This document shows positions 53,571 through 63,689 of a stretch of 64,000 nucleotides of DNA, one piece after another. Both the position numbers and the translations under genes were made by a program. The stretch lies in contig NC_134467.1 in NCBI RefSeq assembly GCF_047948215.1, forward strand, positions 33,066,520 through 33,130,519, given 5' to 3'. Source of the DNA: Lycorma delicatula. Its lineage: Eukaryota > Arthropoda > Insecta > Hemiptera > Fulgoridae. The stretch's first letter is position 1, and every line of letters begins with the position of its first letter. The notes beneath the pieces are model-generated. The model worked only from the letters and a program-made list of their open reading frames with translations. It was not told the origin of the DNA and ran no database searches.

Positions 53571-54120
53571 GTTCATTTTCAATTTTTTACTGCCTTGTAT
53601 GAAGCAAAGGAAGTTTTGTAACCGCGAAAAATTTCGGTTATCAGATTTCAACGGAAATATCCACTCCTGAATCCATTTAGACTAGTTTCAGCGTGACATC
53701 TGTATGTACGTACGTATGTATCTCGCATAACTCAAAAAACGATAAGCCGTAGGATGTCAAAATTTTGGATTTAGGTCTGTTGTAACATCTAGTTGTGCAC
53801 CTCCGCTTTTGATTGCAAACGACTGGATCAAAAATTATTTTTCTTTACTGCAGTAATAAGACCTCCTTGAGAGCTTTTCAACGATATTTTAAAACTGTTA
53901 CTTATTTTCTTTTGTTTCAGAGTTATATCCAAATACAATTTTAACTACTGAATATTTGGAACTTGCAAGGGCACATCGGTTCGAATCCGACGTCATCTCC
54001 TTTTTTTAACTTTTTTTTAATTTAAATATATTGATTTATTAATAATTATTAACCTCTGATTGTAAACAATTTTTTTAACCTTTTTAAGTAATTTTTTTAA
54101 CTTTATTTCTTAATAAGATA

Positions 54121-55404
54121 CGAGAGGTGGATAAAGAAAAATTACACTCCTGCGTGTTCTTGAACTGAAAGGGATATATTAATGTCTTGTGGTGGCAGCA
54201 CTGGTTGTGTTATTTTCACGTTGCAGCAACAATTCTGTACAACATTCAGTACGTGTGTAGTGTCGTTGTCAATATGGCGTGTCCTCTACATTTTTTGTCC
54301 AGCACAGAAGTGCGTTCAGTAGTCCGATTTTTGTTACATCTGAAATTCATCGCCATATTGTTGAGGTATACGGTTAGAATGCAATGTCACGCCGCATAAT
54401 CACAAAATGGTGCCAAATCTTCAGCAACGAAGAACAAATCTAAGTGATGAACTACGTCCTGGGCGTCCTTCAACTGCAAACACGACGGGTAACGCGGAAC
54501 GCGTAAATGAAATGATCTTGAGTAACCGGCTCATTAAAATTAAGAAAGATTGCAAATGAAGTTAACATCAGTTATGGTAGTATATTTGCAATTATTCACG
54601 ATCAGTTTGGTTACAGTAAGATGTGTGCACGATGGGTGCCACATTTGTTGACCTACAACCACAAACATCAAATATTTCAACAGCTATTTTCTTCATCGTT
54701 GTTCCAGGACTGGTTAACAGTTTTTCACACAAATCATCACAGAGGATGAGTGCTGGGTACTTCATTACACACCTGAGACTAAAAAAGCATTACATGGATG
54801 AAGACACAAAAAAACGCTACAGCAAAAAGAAGTGAAAACATATCCACATATTCAAAAGGATATGCTGAGAGTCTTTTTCGATTCTGAGGGAGTTGCTTAC
54901 AATGAATTTATGCCCCGAGGAACAATAATCAATGCCGAATCTTACTGTGAGAATCTGTGTAAAGCTATTAATGATCGAAGACCTGGAATAATGAGCGATG
55001 CGGTCGTTTTTCTTCACGACAACACTACTCCTCATTCAGCTTATGTGACAAAAGACTTACTGCAAAACCTCAAGTGGAAAGTGTAGAATCATCCGTCTTG
55101 TAGCCCTGACCTAGCACCCTGCGATTACCACCTGTTTGGTTCTCTTAAGCGAGAGGAGCGTTTCGCTAATGATGATGAACTGAAGAAAGCGGTCCTTAAA
55201 TGACTGAAGGAAATTGGACGAAAGTTTTATGAAAGTGGAATTGAAATACTTGTCAGAAGGCATGAAAACTGTTTAGAAAAACTTGGTTATTAAGTAAAAA
55301 AATAGATAAAAATATGTAGTTTTTGTTCAATAAAAATAAAATCGTCTAATAAATATGTGTTTGTTTCATAGAGAGGGTGTAACTTACTTTCTGATCGTCC
55401 CTCG
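54121..55404 (+). mobile_element. Mariner (DD34D) transposon T4
   Basis: It is inserted at TA (54119-54120 and 55405-55406). The right end complemented, CGAGGGACGATCAGAAAGTA then AGTTACACCCTC, matches a decayed left end, CGAGAGGTGGATAAAGAAAA then ATTACACTCC. It lies inside family X. Confidence 0.82.
54282..55293 (+). pseudogene. T4 mariner transposase pseudogene
   Basis: In shifted frames: LSSTEVRSVVRFLLHLKF (N-terminal helix), NAMSRRIITKWCQIFSNEEQ, GRPSTANTTGNAERVNEMIL, TEDECWVLHYTPETKK (first Asp), then an 84-codon open frame, VKTYPHIQKDMLRVFFD to KDLLQNLKWKV, containing VVFLHDNTTPHSAYV (second Asp). After a TAG come NHPSCSPDLAPCDYHLFGSL (third Asp) and FANDDELKKAV. 34 residues, counting the stop, lie between the second Asp and the Asp of CDYHLF, the classic DD34D spacing. 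At least two stops and several shifts make it inactive. Confidence 0.88.
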
Positions 55405-55467
55405 TATATTGATTTATTAATAATTAAAAAAATATGTATATGTAATTTCATAGACGTAAAAGGACTG

Positions 55468-55742
55468 CAAAACCACCGGGTTGGTCTAGTGATGAACGCG
55501 TCTTCCCAGATAAGTTGATTTGGAAGTCGAGAATTCCAGCGTTCAAGTCTTAGTAAAGTCAGTTATTTTTACACGGATTTGAATACTAGATTGTGGATAT
55601 CGGTTTTCTTTGGTGGTTTGGTTTCAATTAACCACAAATCTCAGGAATGGTCGAACTGAGACTACACTTCATTTACACTCATACATATCATCCTCTGAAG
55701 TATTATGTGAACGGTTATTACCGAAGGCTAAACAGGAAAAAG
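55468..55742 (+). mobile_element. SINE-1 copy 5
   Basis: Head CCACCGGGTTGGTCTAGTGA, B box GTTCAAGTCT, body and tail AGGCTAAACAGG with an A-rich end. CGTAAAAGGA before and CGTATAAGGA after may be its target duplication within X. It lacks a short TGTACAAG segment of the body. Confidence 0.87.
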
Positions 55743-55795
55743 AAATGCGTATAAGGAAGTCGTGTGGTATCCACATCAGATTTTTTTAATATTTT

Positions 55796-56264
55796 GAGTT
55801 AAAATGTAAGGAAAAATAATTATATCACATTTGAAAAGCAGATTTTCAAGAATCAATAAATGGGAAAAAAATTTAGTCGAAACTGAAATTAACTACTCTC
55901 TTAAGAATTGTTAATTTATTTTTCAATACACTTTTGAAGAAATATATATAATCACTTTAATGAGAAATTAATTTTAATTAGATTAGATATAAATAAAAAC
56001 ATGAATTAATGCTTTGAATTAAATCTGAAATTTTTGAAAAAAATTTCAAATAGTTATTGTTCGATTGATGATAATTACATCAAATAAATAAATATATTTA
56101 AAATTAATTTTGGTGGAAGTTTAATAAATATTTAGACAATATAGAAAAGAATAATTTATGCCCACATGTATACGTAGGCTATGTATGTCTAGCAATATAT
56201 TTAAATTATTAATCGTGGGGGCATCCCCTATACTCCCAGTTTTAGCTGTTGTAGTAGTAATAGT

Positions 56265-56306
<42 letters not shown>

Positions 56307-56975
56307 AAAATCAAATTGAATATAAATTGCGTCCGCGTTGGAATGGAATTGTTTGAATTAGTTAGAAAACCAAATGATAAATTATTTTAGAGAGAGCACT
56401 AACCAATAGCTAATGGTTGCCAAAATATCTCACCCTCTTGACTTTCTATATCCCTTATTTCCTCTTTCTCATATATCCTCTTTTTATCTCTCTCTTTCCA
56501 TCTCTTTCTATTCTTCTCAGCCCTCATCTGTCATCTCTTGTATAGCCTAAAAAAAGTGTATGGTAAAACAAAAACAAACATGTAAAAAAATATAAAGAAA
56601 ATATTTTTTTTACGCTTCCTGTGTTCTTATTTTTAGTTCTTCAAATTTTTGTAAATATTTACGTACATTTTTATAACACGATAATAAATTAAAAAAGAAC
56701 GGTACCCTAAATAACAAAATGTGAATAGAAAAAAATTATAAAATATTGACGAAACATTTTTAAATTACAAAAAAAAAAATTGATTTAATATTTCGCTTCA
56801 GAGCGTACGTGTCATACTTAACAAATACAGTAATACTTGTTGTCGGGTTCTTTTTGTAATGCATAACATCACCCGAACATTATATTGTTAAGATAGTTTG
56901 CTCTATGCAGCAAATATAACATAGTTTATTTTAACACACACACACAACAATTTAATTTAACGAATTAAATTTTAA
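55796..56975. other. AT-rich intergenic sequence
   Basis: A (TA)n run lies at 56269-56302 and a CT-rich patch at 56440-56540. No gene is recognised. Confidence 0.5.
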
Positions 56976-57215
56976 ACTCTTTACAAAGCGAAGCGGATCG
57001 TAGCGGACCTTGGTGTAGACGTTGAACTGGCTGTTTATGATAAAGATAATACTTATTTTACTTGTGTCCTCCAAACCATAGAATGCAAAACTAAAATCCG
57101 CTTAGAAAGACGTCTATCTAACTTCTGCCCTGCGCTGAACTACATCGATAATAATTTCATTAATAACAAGGTCGTGTTGGACAGATTGTTCGTAGCTTGT
57201 TTAAATATTAAGTAG
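56976..57215 (+). CDS. Unrecognised open stretch without ATG, possible 3' exon
   Basis: From 56976 (after TAA) to TAG at 57213-57215 one frame is open: YKAKRIVADLGVDVELAVYD, KDNTYFTCVLQTIECKTKIR, LERRLSNFCPALNYIDNNFI, NNKVVLDRLFVACLNIK. It has no Met. The residue mix is protein-like and the DNA is clearly less AT-rich than its surroundings. CTCTTTACAAAG just upstream could serve as a splice acceptor, which would make this a terminal coding exon. I recognise no family. The reverse strand and other frames are full of stops, which favours this frame. A decayed mobile-element ORF remains possible. Confidence 0.35.
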   Translation, partial: TLYKAKRIVADLGVDVELAVYDKDNTYFTCVLQTIECKTKIRLERRLSNFCPALNYIDNNFINNKVVLDRLFVACLNIK

Positions 57216-58042
57216 TGAACCTGTTTTCCTAATATTGCGAAAATTCACGCTAATTTTTCTGGGATTTGGAATCCTGCGATTTGGAAAACGTATCTCATAT
57301 TCCACTGCAACAGCGGTAGCATTACCATTACACATATTCAAAATTAATACCATATCTGTTGTCAGCTTTTCTAGTTGTTTATGTATATATATATATATAT
57401 TAATTTAAGGTAAATAAAACTGGATTTACTGTCACAAAAATATAATTTTTAAATTTAAAAACCATAAAAAAAATTTTAAAGTAAGATTTTATGAAGTAAT
57501 TTTAATATTAATAATGATAACAATAATAATATTCCTTGAAATTCAATAAAAAATATATAAACAGAAAAGTTTTGTATAAATATGCAAAGTTAATCAAAAC
57601 TTTTACCATCAATGATAACAAAAGTTTTTTTGTATACTTAAGAACAAAAATACGTAAATAAAAAACTGCAACAACAATACTGTTTTTTTAAATAAAAAAA
57701 TGAGCAATCAAATTTGAAAAATGGAAAATCTAAAAAGTAATAGATAACAAAGAGAAAGAAATGTAAATTAATATAATACCTAAAACTTTCAATATTTATT
57801 CAACGGAAAACTCCATATAAATATTTTTAGCTGATCTGAAGGTTAGTTTATTACAGTATGAAATCCTTACGGCAGTATTTTCTGGAATTTAAATATAGAA
57901 CACTATATAAGACTTGTAACTGAATCTTTCCTTTATTTTTTATATAAGTACGTACATACACAGGTGTGTGAGCGCGCGCGCATACACAACATACACACGT
58001 ATCCAAATGGTTTTAATCAAATATTATAAACTAAAAACCCAT
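57216..58042. other. AT-rich intergenic sequence
   Basis: Nothing recognised. A (TA)n run lies at 57382-57400. Confidence 0.5.
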
Positions 58043-59235
58043 GAATCACTACACTTTTAAACACAAATAATGTTAAATTTTAACCAATCAGAAGAAGTAA
58101 TGTATATGACCAATCGGAAAACATCAAATGTGAACCAATCGTATTACATAATTACACCGTCCAATCACCAATATTAACAAAATTATTTTCTTATATATAA
58201 TCTTAAAAATATAATCCAATATTTAATAGATTTCTATTGACAATAATATAGATCAACTAGAATATTTCTGAACAATTAAATCGTAAATTACTATACTTTT
58301 AAACACAAATAATGTTAAATTTTAACCAATCAGAAGAAGTAATGTATATAACCAATCGGAAAACATCAAATGTGAACCAATCGTATTACATAATTACATT
58401 GGCCAATCACAATACTAACATATTTATTTTCTTATATAGATATTATAATCTTAAAAATATAATCCAATATTTAATAGATTTCTATTGACATTAATATAGA
58501 TCAACTAGAATATTTCTGAACAATTATAATCGTAAATTACTATACTTTTAAACACAAATAATGTTAAATTTTAACCAATCAGAAGAAGTAATGTATATAA
58601 CCAATCGGAAAACATCAAATGTGAACCAATCGTATTACATAATTACATTGGCCAATCACAATACTAACATATTTATTTTCTTATATAGATACTATAATCT
58701 TAAAAATATAATCCAATATTTAATAGATTTCTATTGACAATAATATAGATCAACTAGAATATTTCTGAACAATTAAATCGTAAATTTCTATACTTTTAAA
58801 CACAAATAATGTTAAATTTTAACCAATCAGAAGAAGTAATGTATATAACCAATCGGAAAACATCAAATGTGAACCAATCGTATTACATAATTACATTGGC
58901 CAATCACAATACTAACATATTTATTTTCTTATATAGATATTATAATCTTAAAAATATAATCCAATATTTAATAGATTTCTATTGACATTAATATAGATCA
59001 ACTAGAATATTTCTGAACAATTATAATCGTAAATTACTATACTTTTAAACACAAATAATGTTAAATTTTAACCAATCAGAAGAAGTAATGTATATAACCA
59101 ATCGGAAAACATCAAATGTGAACCAATCGTATTACATAATTACATTGGCCAATCACAATACTAACATATTTATTTTCTTATATAGATATTATAATCTTAA
59201 AAATATAATCCAATATTTAATAGATTTCTATTGGC
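58043..59235. repeat. Tandem satellite, five ~242-249-bp units, each with four CCAAT boxes
   Basis: The anchor ACACAAATAATGTTAAATTT begins at 58061, 58303, 58552, 58800 and 59049. Within a unit CCAAT starts at offsets of about 24, 50, 75 and 101 from the anchor, giving spacings of 26, 25 and 26 bases. The fourth box is part of ATTGGCCAAT in units 2-5. The rest of the unit is AT-rich (TAATCCAATATTTAATAGAT, ATCAACTAGAATATTTCTGA). Units 2-5 are nearly identical and unit 1 is more diverged. The 84-codon open frame at 59058 is inside the repeat and is not a gene. Confidence 0.93.
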
Positions 59236-59275
59236 AGCATAAACTGATAAGATACATGACATATCACCATCTCTT

Positions 59276-59289
59276 GTTATCTAGGCAAC
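59276..59289. promoter_or_regulatory. X-box-like (RFX) motif, weak
   Basis: GTTATCTAGGCAAC resembles the RFX-factor X-box (GTTRCC-N-GGYAAC type) and lies about 40 bp beyond the CCAAT satellite. Motif match only. Confidence 0.2.
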
Positions 59290-60042
59290 GTGTTCTTGGG
59301 GAAAAAACGTAACTAAACTGTACGTGAGGTCAACAAATAGATGTCATAATATATAATATGTCGCATCCGCTACTATTCGTAAAAATTCACGTCAAACAAA
59401 AGAATAAAAACATAAACTAAATAAAAAATTATAAAAAAAAAAAATTAATGATTTTAGTATACAAAATGTGGAAAGAAGTAAAAAAAAAAAGAGAGAAAAA
59501 TGTTATGATAAATGCTGTCAAACTAACTCTCATTAAACAGTAGTTAATCTAGAGACTTTGCGAGCTTGTCTGTTAGAACGTACAGTTTTAAAACCTGCTT
59601 TACGGAATTGGCAGGCTAATATAACCCCAGTTAATTCTCCCCAGTTAATCCAGTTTACGGTTATCCAGTGTATGAAAAAAAAATCTTTAACATTTTTTAT
59701 CTTTAATTTTCATAAGACAATCCTGCTATCATTTCACTATTAAAATTTGATTTATGTGATTGACATTTAATAAAATAAGAAATAATGTGGAATTGTATAT
59801 TTTTTTGTAGCTCACACCACTTCGTAAATGTAAAATAATAAGCTTTAAAAAAAAATTGAAATAATAATAAAAAATTATATAAAAAAAAACGAAATTGCAG
59901 ATCGTAATTAAATGAGGATAATTTAACATACTAGTAGCATTACAGTTTAATCTAGAAAAACATAGCACAGATGTCAACTACTGTAATGAATTGACATTAT
60001 TAATTACTACAATTGACATTATTGTAATGCATTAATACTATA
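59290..60042. other. AT-rich intergenic sequence
   Basis: No gene or repeat is recognised. Confidence 0.5.
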
Positions 60043-60720
60043 CAGGTACATTCACGGGAACCGGATGTTTTTGAAGTGGATTGTACTCGGGCGTTTTTGG
60101 TGGGAGGTGCAAGTGGCTGGTGTCTGAGGTTTCCTTTGTTCCTAGCATTTACATGCGGAGGCGTGGACGCTAGACCAACGCCTGTACGCGTATGACAGTT
60201 TTGTGCGAAATGACGAATCCGTAACTGCTGTTCAGCGAGATTTCCGCCGTCAGTTAAATATCCATCGTAATGCAAGTGTCCCTTCTCGTAACACAATATT
60301 GCGACGGGTAAACAATCTTCGAACAAGCGGTTCAATATTGAAGAAAAAACCACCGGGTCCCCGACGAACTGCTACCATTCCGGAGAACATCGAACGAATA
60401 ACGGAAGCCGTTGTCAGAAGCCCACTCCTCTCTATTCAGAGGCATTCAGCAGCGTTCAAATGAGCACAAGTACGGTAAGACGAATTCTGCATACAGACCT
60501 GCATTTCCATCCTTACAAGATAGCCGTCGTGCAGCAGTTAAACGAGCAAGATTTCACGCAGCGATTACAATTTTGTCGACAAATACTTACCGTTTTTGAA
60601 GACAATTAAAATTTGTTAATGTTAATGAGTGACGAAGCCCATTTTCATCTGAATGGCTTCGTCAACAAACAGAATTGCCGGTATCGGGAAGAAAGAACCC
60701 CGCATAAGTTTCACGAGAGA
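60043..60720 (+). mobile_element. T1 transposon copy 3, 5' half only
   Basis: After TA it starts CAGGTACATTCACGGGAACC. It follows copy 1 to the codons for NCRY-EE-TPH-FHER, where homology ends abruptly at 60720 in CACGAGAGA. The 3' inverted repeat is missing. Confidence 0.88.
60203..60463 (+). pseudogene. T1 transposase helix-turn-helix domain, open
   Basis: MRNDESVTAVQRDFRRQL, NIHRNASVPSRNTILRRVNN, LRTSGSILKKKPPGPRR, ATIPENIERITEAVVRSPLL, SIQRHSAAFK: the paired DNA-binding domain that is broken in copy 1. The frame is lost at 60463 by an indel (AAFK*), and in other frames STSTVRRIL and YKIAVVQQL continue to LMSDEAHFH, where Arg of DEARFH has changed to His. It is dead, because the catalytic core beyond the first Asp is absent. 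Confidence 0.87.
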
Positions 60721-60929
60721 CTGAATAATAAAAAATGAATATTTTACACCATCGAGATTATCATTTGTAACCAGTATACAGGAGTTCACTAAACGGAATA
60801 GTTTAATTATTATTATCGTTTATTTATACGAACACCCAAAATCTGAAACCTTTTTTTGATCAGCAACTCACAAAGATACGAATAATAATGATCTAGTAAT
60901 ACGAGTAATAAAGGAACTTTTACTCTATC

Positions 60930-61160
60930 CTAATATTTCAGGTAAGATTGTTGAATTAATAAATGTATAAATATTTGATGTTAATGAAAACTAATATTTT
61001 AACAATTTTGTAGTAACTGTCCACTTTATTAAGAACTGGAGGATCGTATCTCGCTTACAAATGAAATAAAATTAAATGAAGTGCAGCAAAAATGTGTGTA
61101 TGTAATTTAATAGACGTAAAAGGAAGTCATGTGGTGTCCACATCAGATTTTTTTTTAATT
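60930..61160 (+). repeat. Family X 3' end
   Basis: TATTTCAGGTAAGATTGTTG, CTGTCCACTTTATTAAGAAC, GGAGGATCGTATCTCGCTTA, TAATAGACGTAAAAGGAAGT and CATGTGGTGTCCACATCAGA give the uninterrupted 3' end of X, used to read the split copies. Confidence 0.65.
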
Positions 61161-61570
61161 TCTCGGTAAAAAATGATATATCAATTTGATTTTTAGTGTG
61201 TATAATCTTCATTTGAATATCTAAAAACCGAATGAATAGTGAATATTTACATTTTTTGAAATACCGAGTTTAATGGATTTTTTTTTTCAAATTGGCTATT
61301 TTTTTAATTTCACGGTAACAAATGAAAATATCACTTGATTTTTGGTGTATCTAATATGTTCATGTAAATATAAAAAAACCAGTTTCTTCGTTTTTCGGAA
61401 TTCGACCTTGAAATGAGTGAAGTAAGTTAAAAATAATATTAAAAAAAATTTTCTCCATTTCGGTCTATACTAAACGAGATATTCACTAGATTTAGGTTTG
61501 CAAACACTCTTCAAATAAATATATAAAAACCATTTTCGGGTTCCTTTATATTGTTTAAGGGGTACGACAT
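61161..61570. repeat. Diverged internal repeat
   Basis: TTTTTTTAATTTCTCGGTAA (61153) and TTTTTTTAATTTCACGGTAA (61302) start two related ~150-bp segments that both run into ATTTGATTTTTRGTGT-type sequence. A third start is at 38323. Non-coding. Confidence 0.45.
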
Positions 61571-62217
61571 GTATGCCACGGCGGTGCAACCAACACAGTC
61601 ACTGCTACTGTAATTGTTTGTGCAACTGGTTGCAACTGGTTCCGATTACTTGACTAAAAAAAAAAAATTTTTTTTAAATAAAGAAATTGACAGCGACTGG
61701 AAACGAAAGTAATCACATAGCACGGGTGAAGCCAAGACGGGACGATGAAAGTATTATATAAAATATATTATTTAGAATCTTATAATAAAACTGAAGATGT
61801 GGAAACCACGAAAGAGCTCTTGAAAGATTAAGATAATTTCCCTATATCTGACTTTATCTTATAATTATTTATAAATTATAATTATCACTTATTCGTGATT
61901 ATAATACTAAAATTATTAAAAAAAATTAATTATAAGTAAAATTAAACCACGTGTACATGATAGTACATCGAATGTTCCTCATATCAACTGTTTAAAAGTG
62001 TTCTCCTCTATATGTCCTTCATATATGAAGTAGTAAAAAAAAAAAAATATATATAAGGAAAAATGGAGAAGGAGTTAAAAAATAAGAAGAGGCAGAGTTT
62101 TACAGAAGTGGGATGAAGAGAGATGTTGGAGAGTTCTTTTTTTAACCTCCCTTCAAACTTTACCATAGTGCAGACTCTACTTCCTTTCTATCCTTAAGGA
62201 TAACGTTTTACCACTGT
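61571..62217. other. Intergenic sequence with decayed Helitron-like end
   Basis: GTTTGTGCAACTGGTTGCAACTGG is a short tandem at 61617. At 61705-61750 CGAAAGTAATCACATAGCAC, GGGTGAAGCC resembles the Helitron-like ends at 7615 and 14255 but lacks CTAG. No gene. Confidence 0.4.
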
Positions 62218-62261
62218 ATGTTATTTAGTCATACATCCCTCTCTTTAAAACATACATTCAC

Positions 62262-62273
62262 TCGCGCGCGCGT

Positions 62274-62312
<39 letters not shown>
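62262..62312. repeat. (CG)n(CA)n microsatellite
   Basis: CGCGCGCGTG followed by a run of CA dinucleotides. The open frame across it is a His/Thr-repeat artefact. Confidence 0.9.
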
Positions 62313-62996
62313 ACACATACATCACCCGCACTTTCAAACACATACACAAAACACTTTCCTTCTCTTATGGTTATACTTAAATTTTCTTTCTTGTCTTTTA
62401 TCTTTCTCAATCTCTTTGAATATCTCTCTCTTTTTTACATATATACACATACCCTCCTCTTTCTGTTTCTCTTACACACACATAGTTTCTCACACGCTCT
62501 TTTTCTACCACTGTTACGTCCTTTTACTCCCCTCTATTGTTGTAAAACTCTTTACACTTTCCTTGTGTAACACTACTGGCTCATATTTTTAGCTATGAAT
62601 AATACTTCAATTTTTTTTTTTTAAAACCTATTTCTTTTGTAATTTTTAAAATAAAATTTAAAAAGAAAAATCACTTTTATGTAATTAACTTTGAATTCAT
62701 TACGCATTCATTCTTGATTAATAAATTTTTGTTAAAGTTTTTTCATTTCTCTCATAAAAACACACACACACAATTTACCAAAATTTCATCTAGCATTTTA
62801 GTAAATTAATATACATGTGCATTGTCTTTCTTATAAAAATTAGATATATAAATATATAAGTATATAAATATACCTATTTCTTATTGGATCTGTAATTTTT
62901 AGTAAATGGTCTAAAAACCCTACCTAACCTTGTCTATTAAAAAACGTTTGAGAATTTTATAAAACGTTTAACTACGTTTAGTTAATGGAAAATATG
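62313..62996. other. Pyrimidine- and AT-rich intergenic sequence
   Basis: CT-rich to about 62580, then AT-rich. No gene. Confidence 0.5.
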
Positions 62997-63010
62997 TAGG
63001 TATAAGGTAA

Positions 63011-63517
63011 CCCACCGGGTTGGTCTAGTGCTGAACGCGTCTTCCCAAATCATGTGATTTGGAAGTCGAGAGTTCCAGCATTCAAGTCCTAGTAAAGCCA
63101 GTTATTTTTCCGCGAATACTAGATCGTAGATACCGGTGTTCTTTGGTGGTTGGGTTTCAATTAACCACACATATCAGGATTGGTCGAACTGAGAATGTAC
63201 AAGACTACACTTCATTTACACTCATACATATCATTCTCATTCATCGTCTGAAGAATTATCTGAACGGTAGTTACCGGAGGCTAAACAGGAAAAAACAAAG
63301 AAGTCCTACTAAAGACACTTACGTTTATACGGATTTGAATACTAGATCGTAAGATACCGGTATTCTTTGGTGGTTGGGTTTTCAATTAACTACACATCTC
63401 AAGAATGGTCGACCTGAGATTATACAAGATTTACACTTAATTTATATTCATACATATCATCCTCTGAAATAATACCTGAACGGTAATTCCCGAAGGCTAA
63501 ACAGGAAAATAAAGATA
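63011..63517 (+). mobile_element. Dimeric SINE-1 with perfect 14-bp TSD
   Basis: A full unit (63011-63295, head CCCACCGGGTTGGTCTAGTG) is followed directly by a second unit that starts inside box B (AGTCCTACTAAAGACA, 63302). It runs through GGTGGTTGGGTTTTCAATTA to the tail GAAGGCTAAACAGG. TAGGTATAAGGTAA stands on both sides of the whole (62997-63010 and 63518-63531), so the dimer inserted as one unit. Confidence 0.88.
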
Positions 63518-63628
63518 TAGGTATAAGGTAAATCTTGTATACCTAAGTTTTTGTCAGGTTTATGTGGTAATTTATTTATAAAAGGTTTCGATAATTAAAA
63601 ATTCAAAAATTTTTACCCATTTCGAAGG

Positions 63629-63661
63629 TACTAAAATTAGAAGTGTCTTCTAATTTTAGTA
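63629..63661. repeat. Perfect hairpin with 15-bp arms
   Basis: TACTAAAATTAGAAG and CTTCTAATTTTAGTA are exact complements with loop TGT. Confidence 0.85.
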
Positions 63662-63689
63662 TTAAGACAATTAATGCTTTAAAAAATAA

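Larger units (their letters stand above)
52138..55795 (+). repeat. Family X copy interrupted by three insertions
   Basis: X pieces are 52138-52196 (5' end), 53578-54120 (5' end again through the B box GGTTCGAATCCGACGTCAT and tail), 55405-55467 (TATGTAATTTCATAGACGTA) and 55743-55795 (AAGGAAGTCGTGTGGTATCC). Between them lie an R1-type LINE, a mariner and a SINE. Rejoined, the pieces give the usual X order. Confidence 0.75.

Noticed and set aside
58043..59235. CRISPR array
   Set aside because: Units are ~248-bp near-identical tandem repeats without unique spacers, in a eukaryotic context.
59058..59312. 84-codon frame
   Set aside because: Lies in the fifth satellite unit and is not open in the equivalent position of all units.
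62218..62592. 124-codon His/Thr- and Phe/Leu-rich frame
   Set aside because: Produced by the (CA)n microsatellite and a following CT-rich tract.
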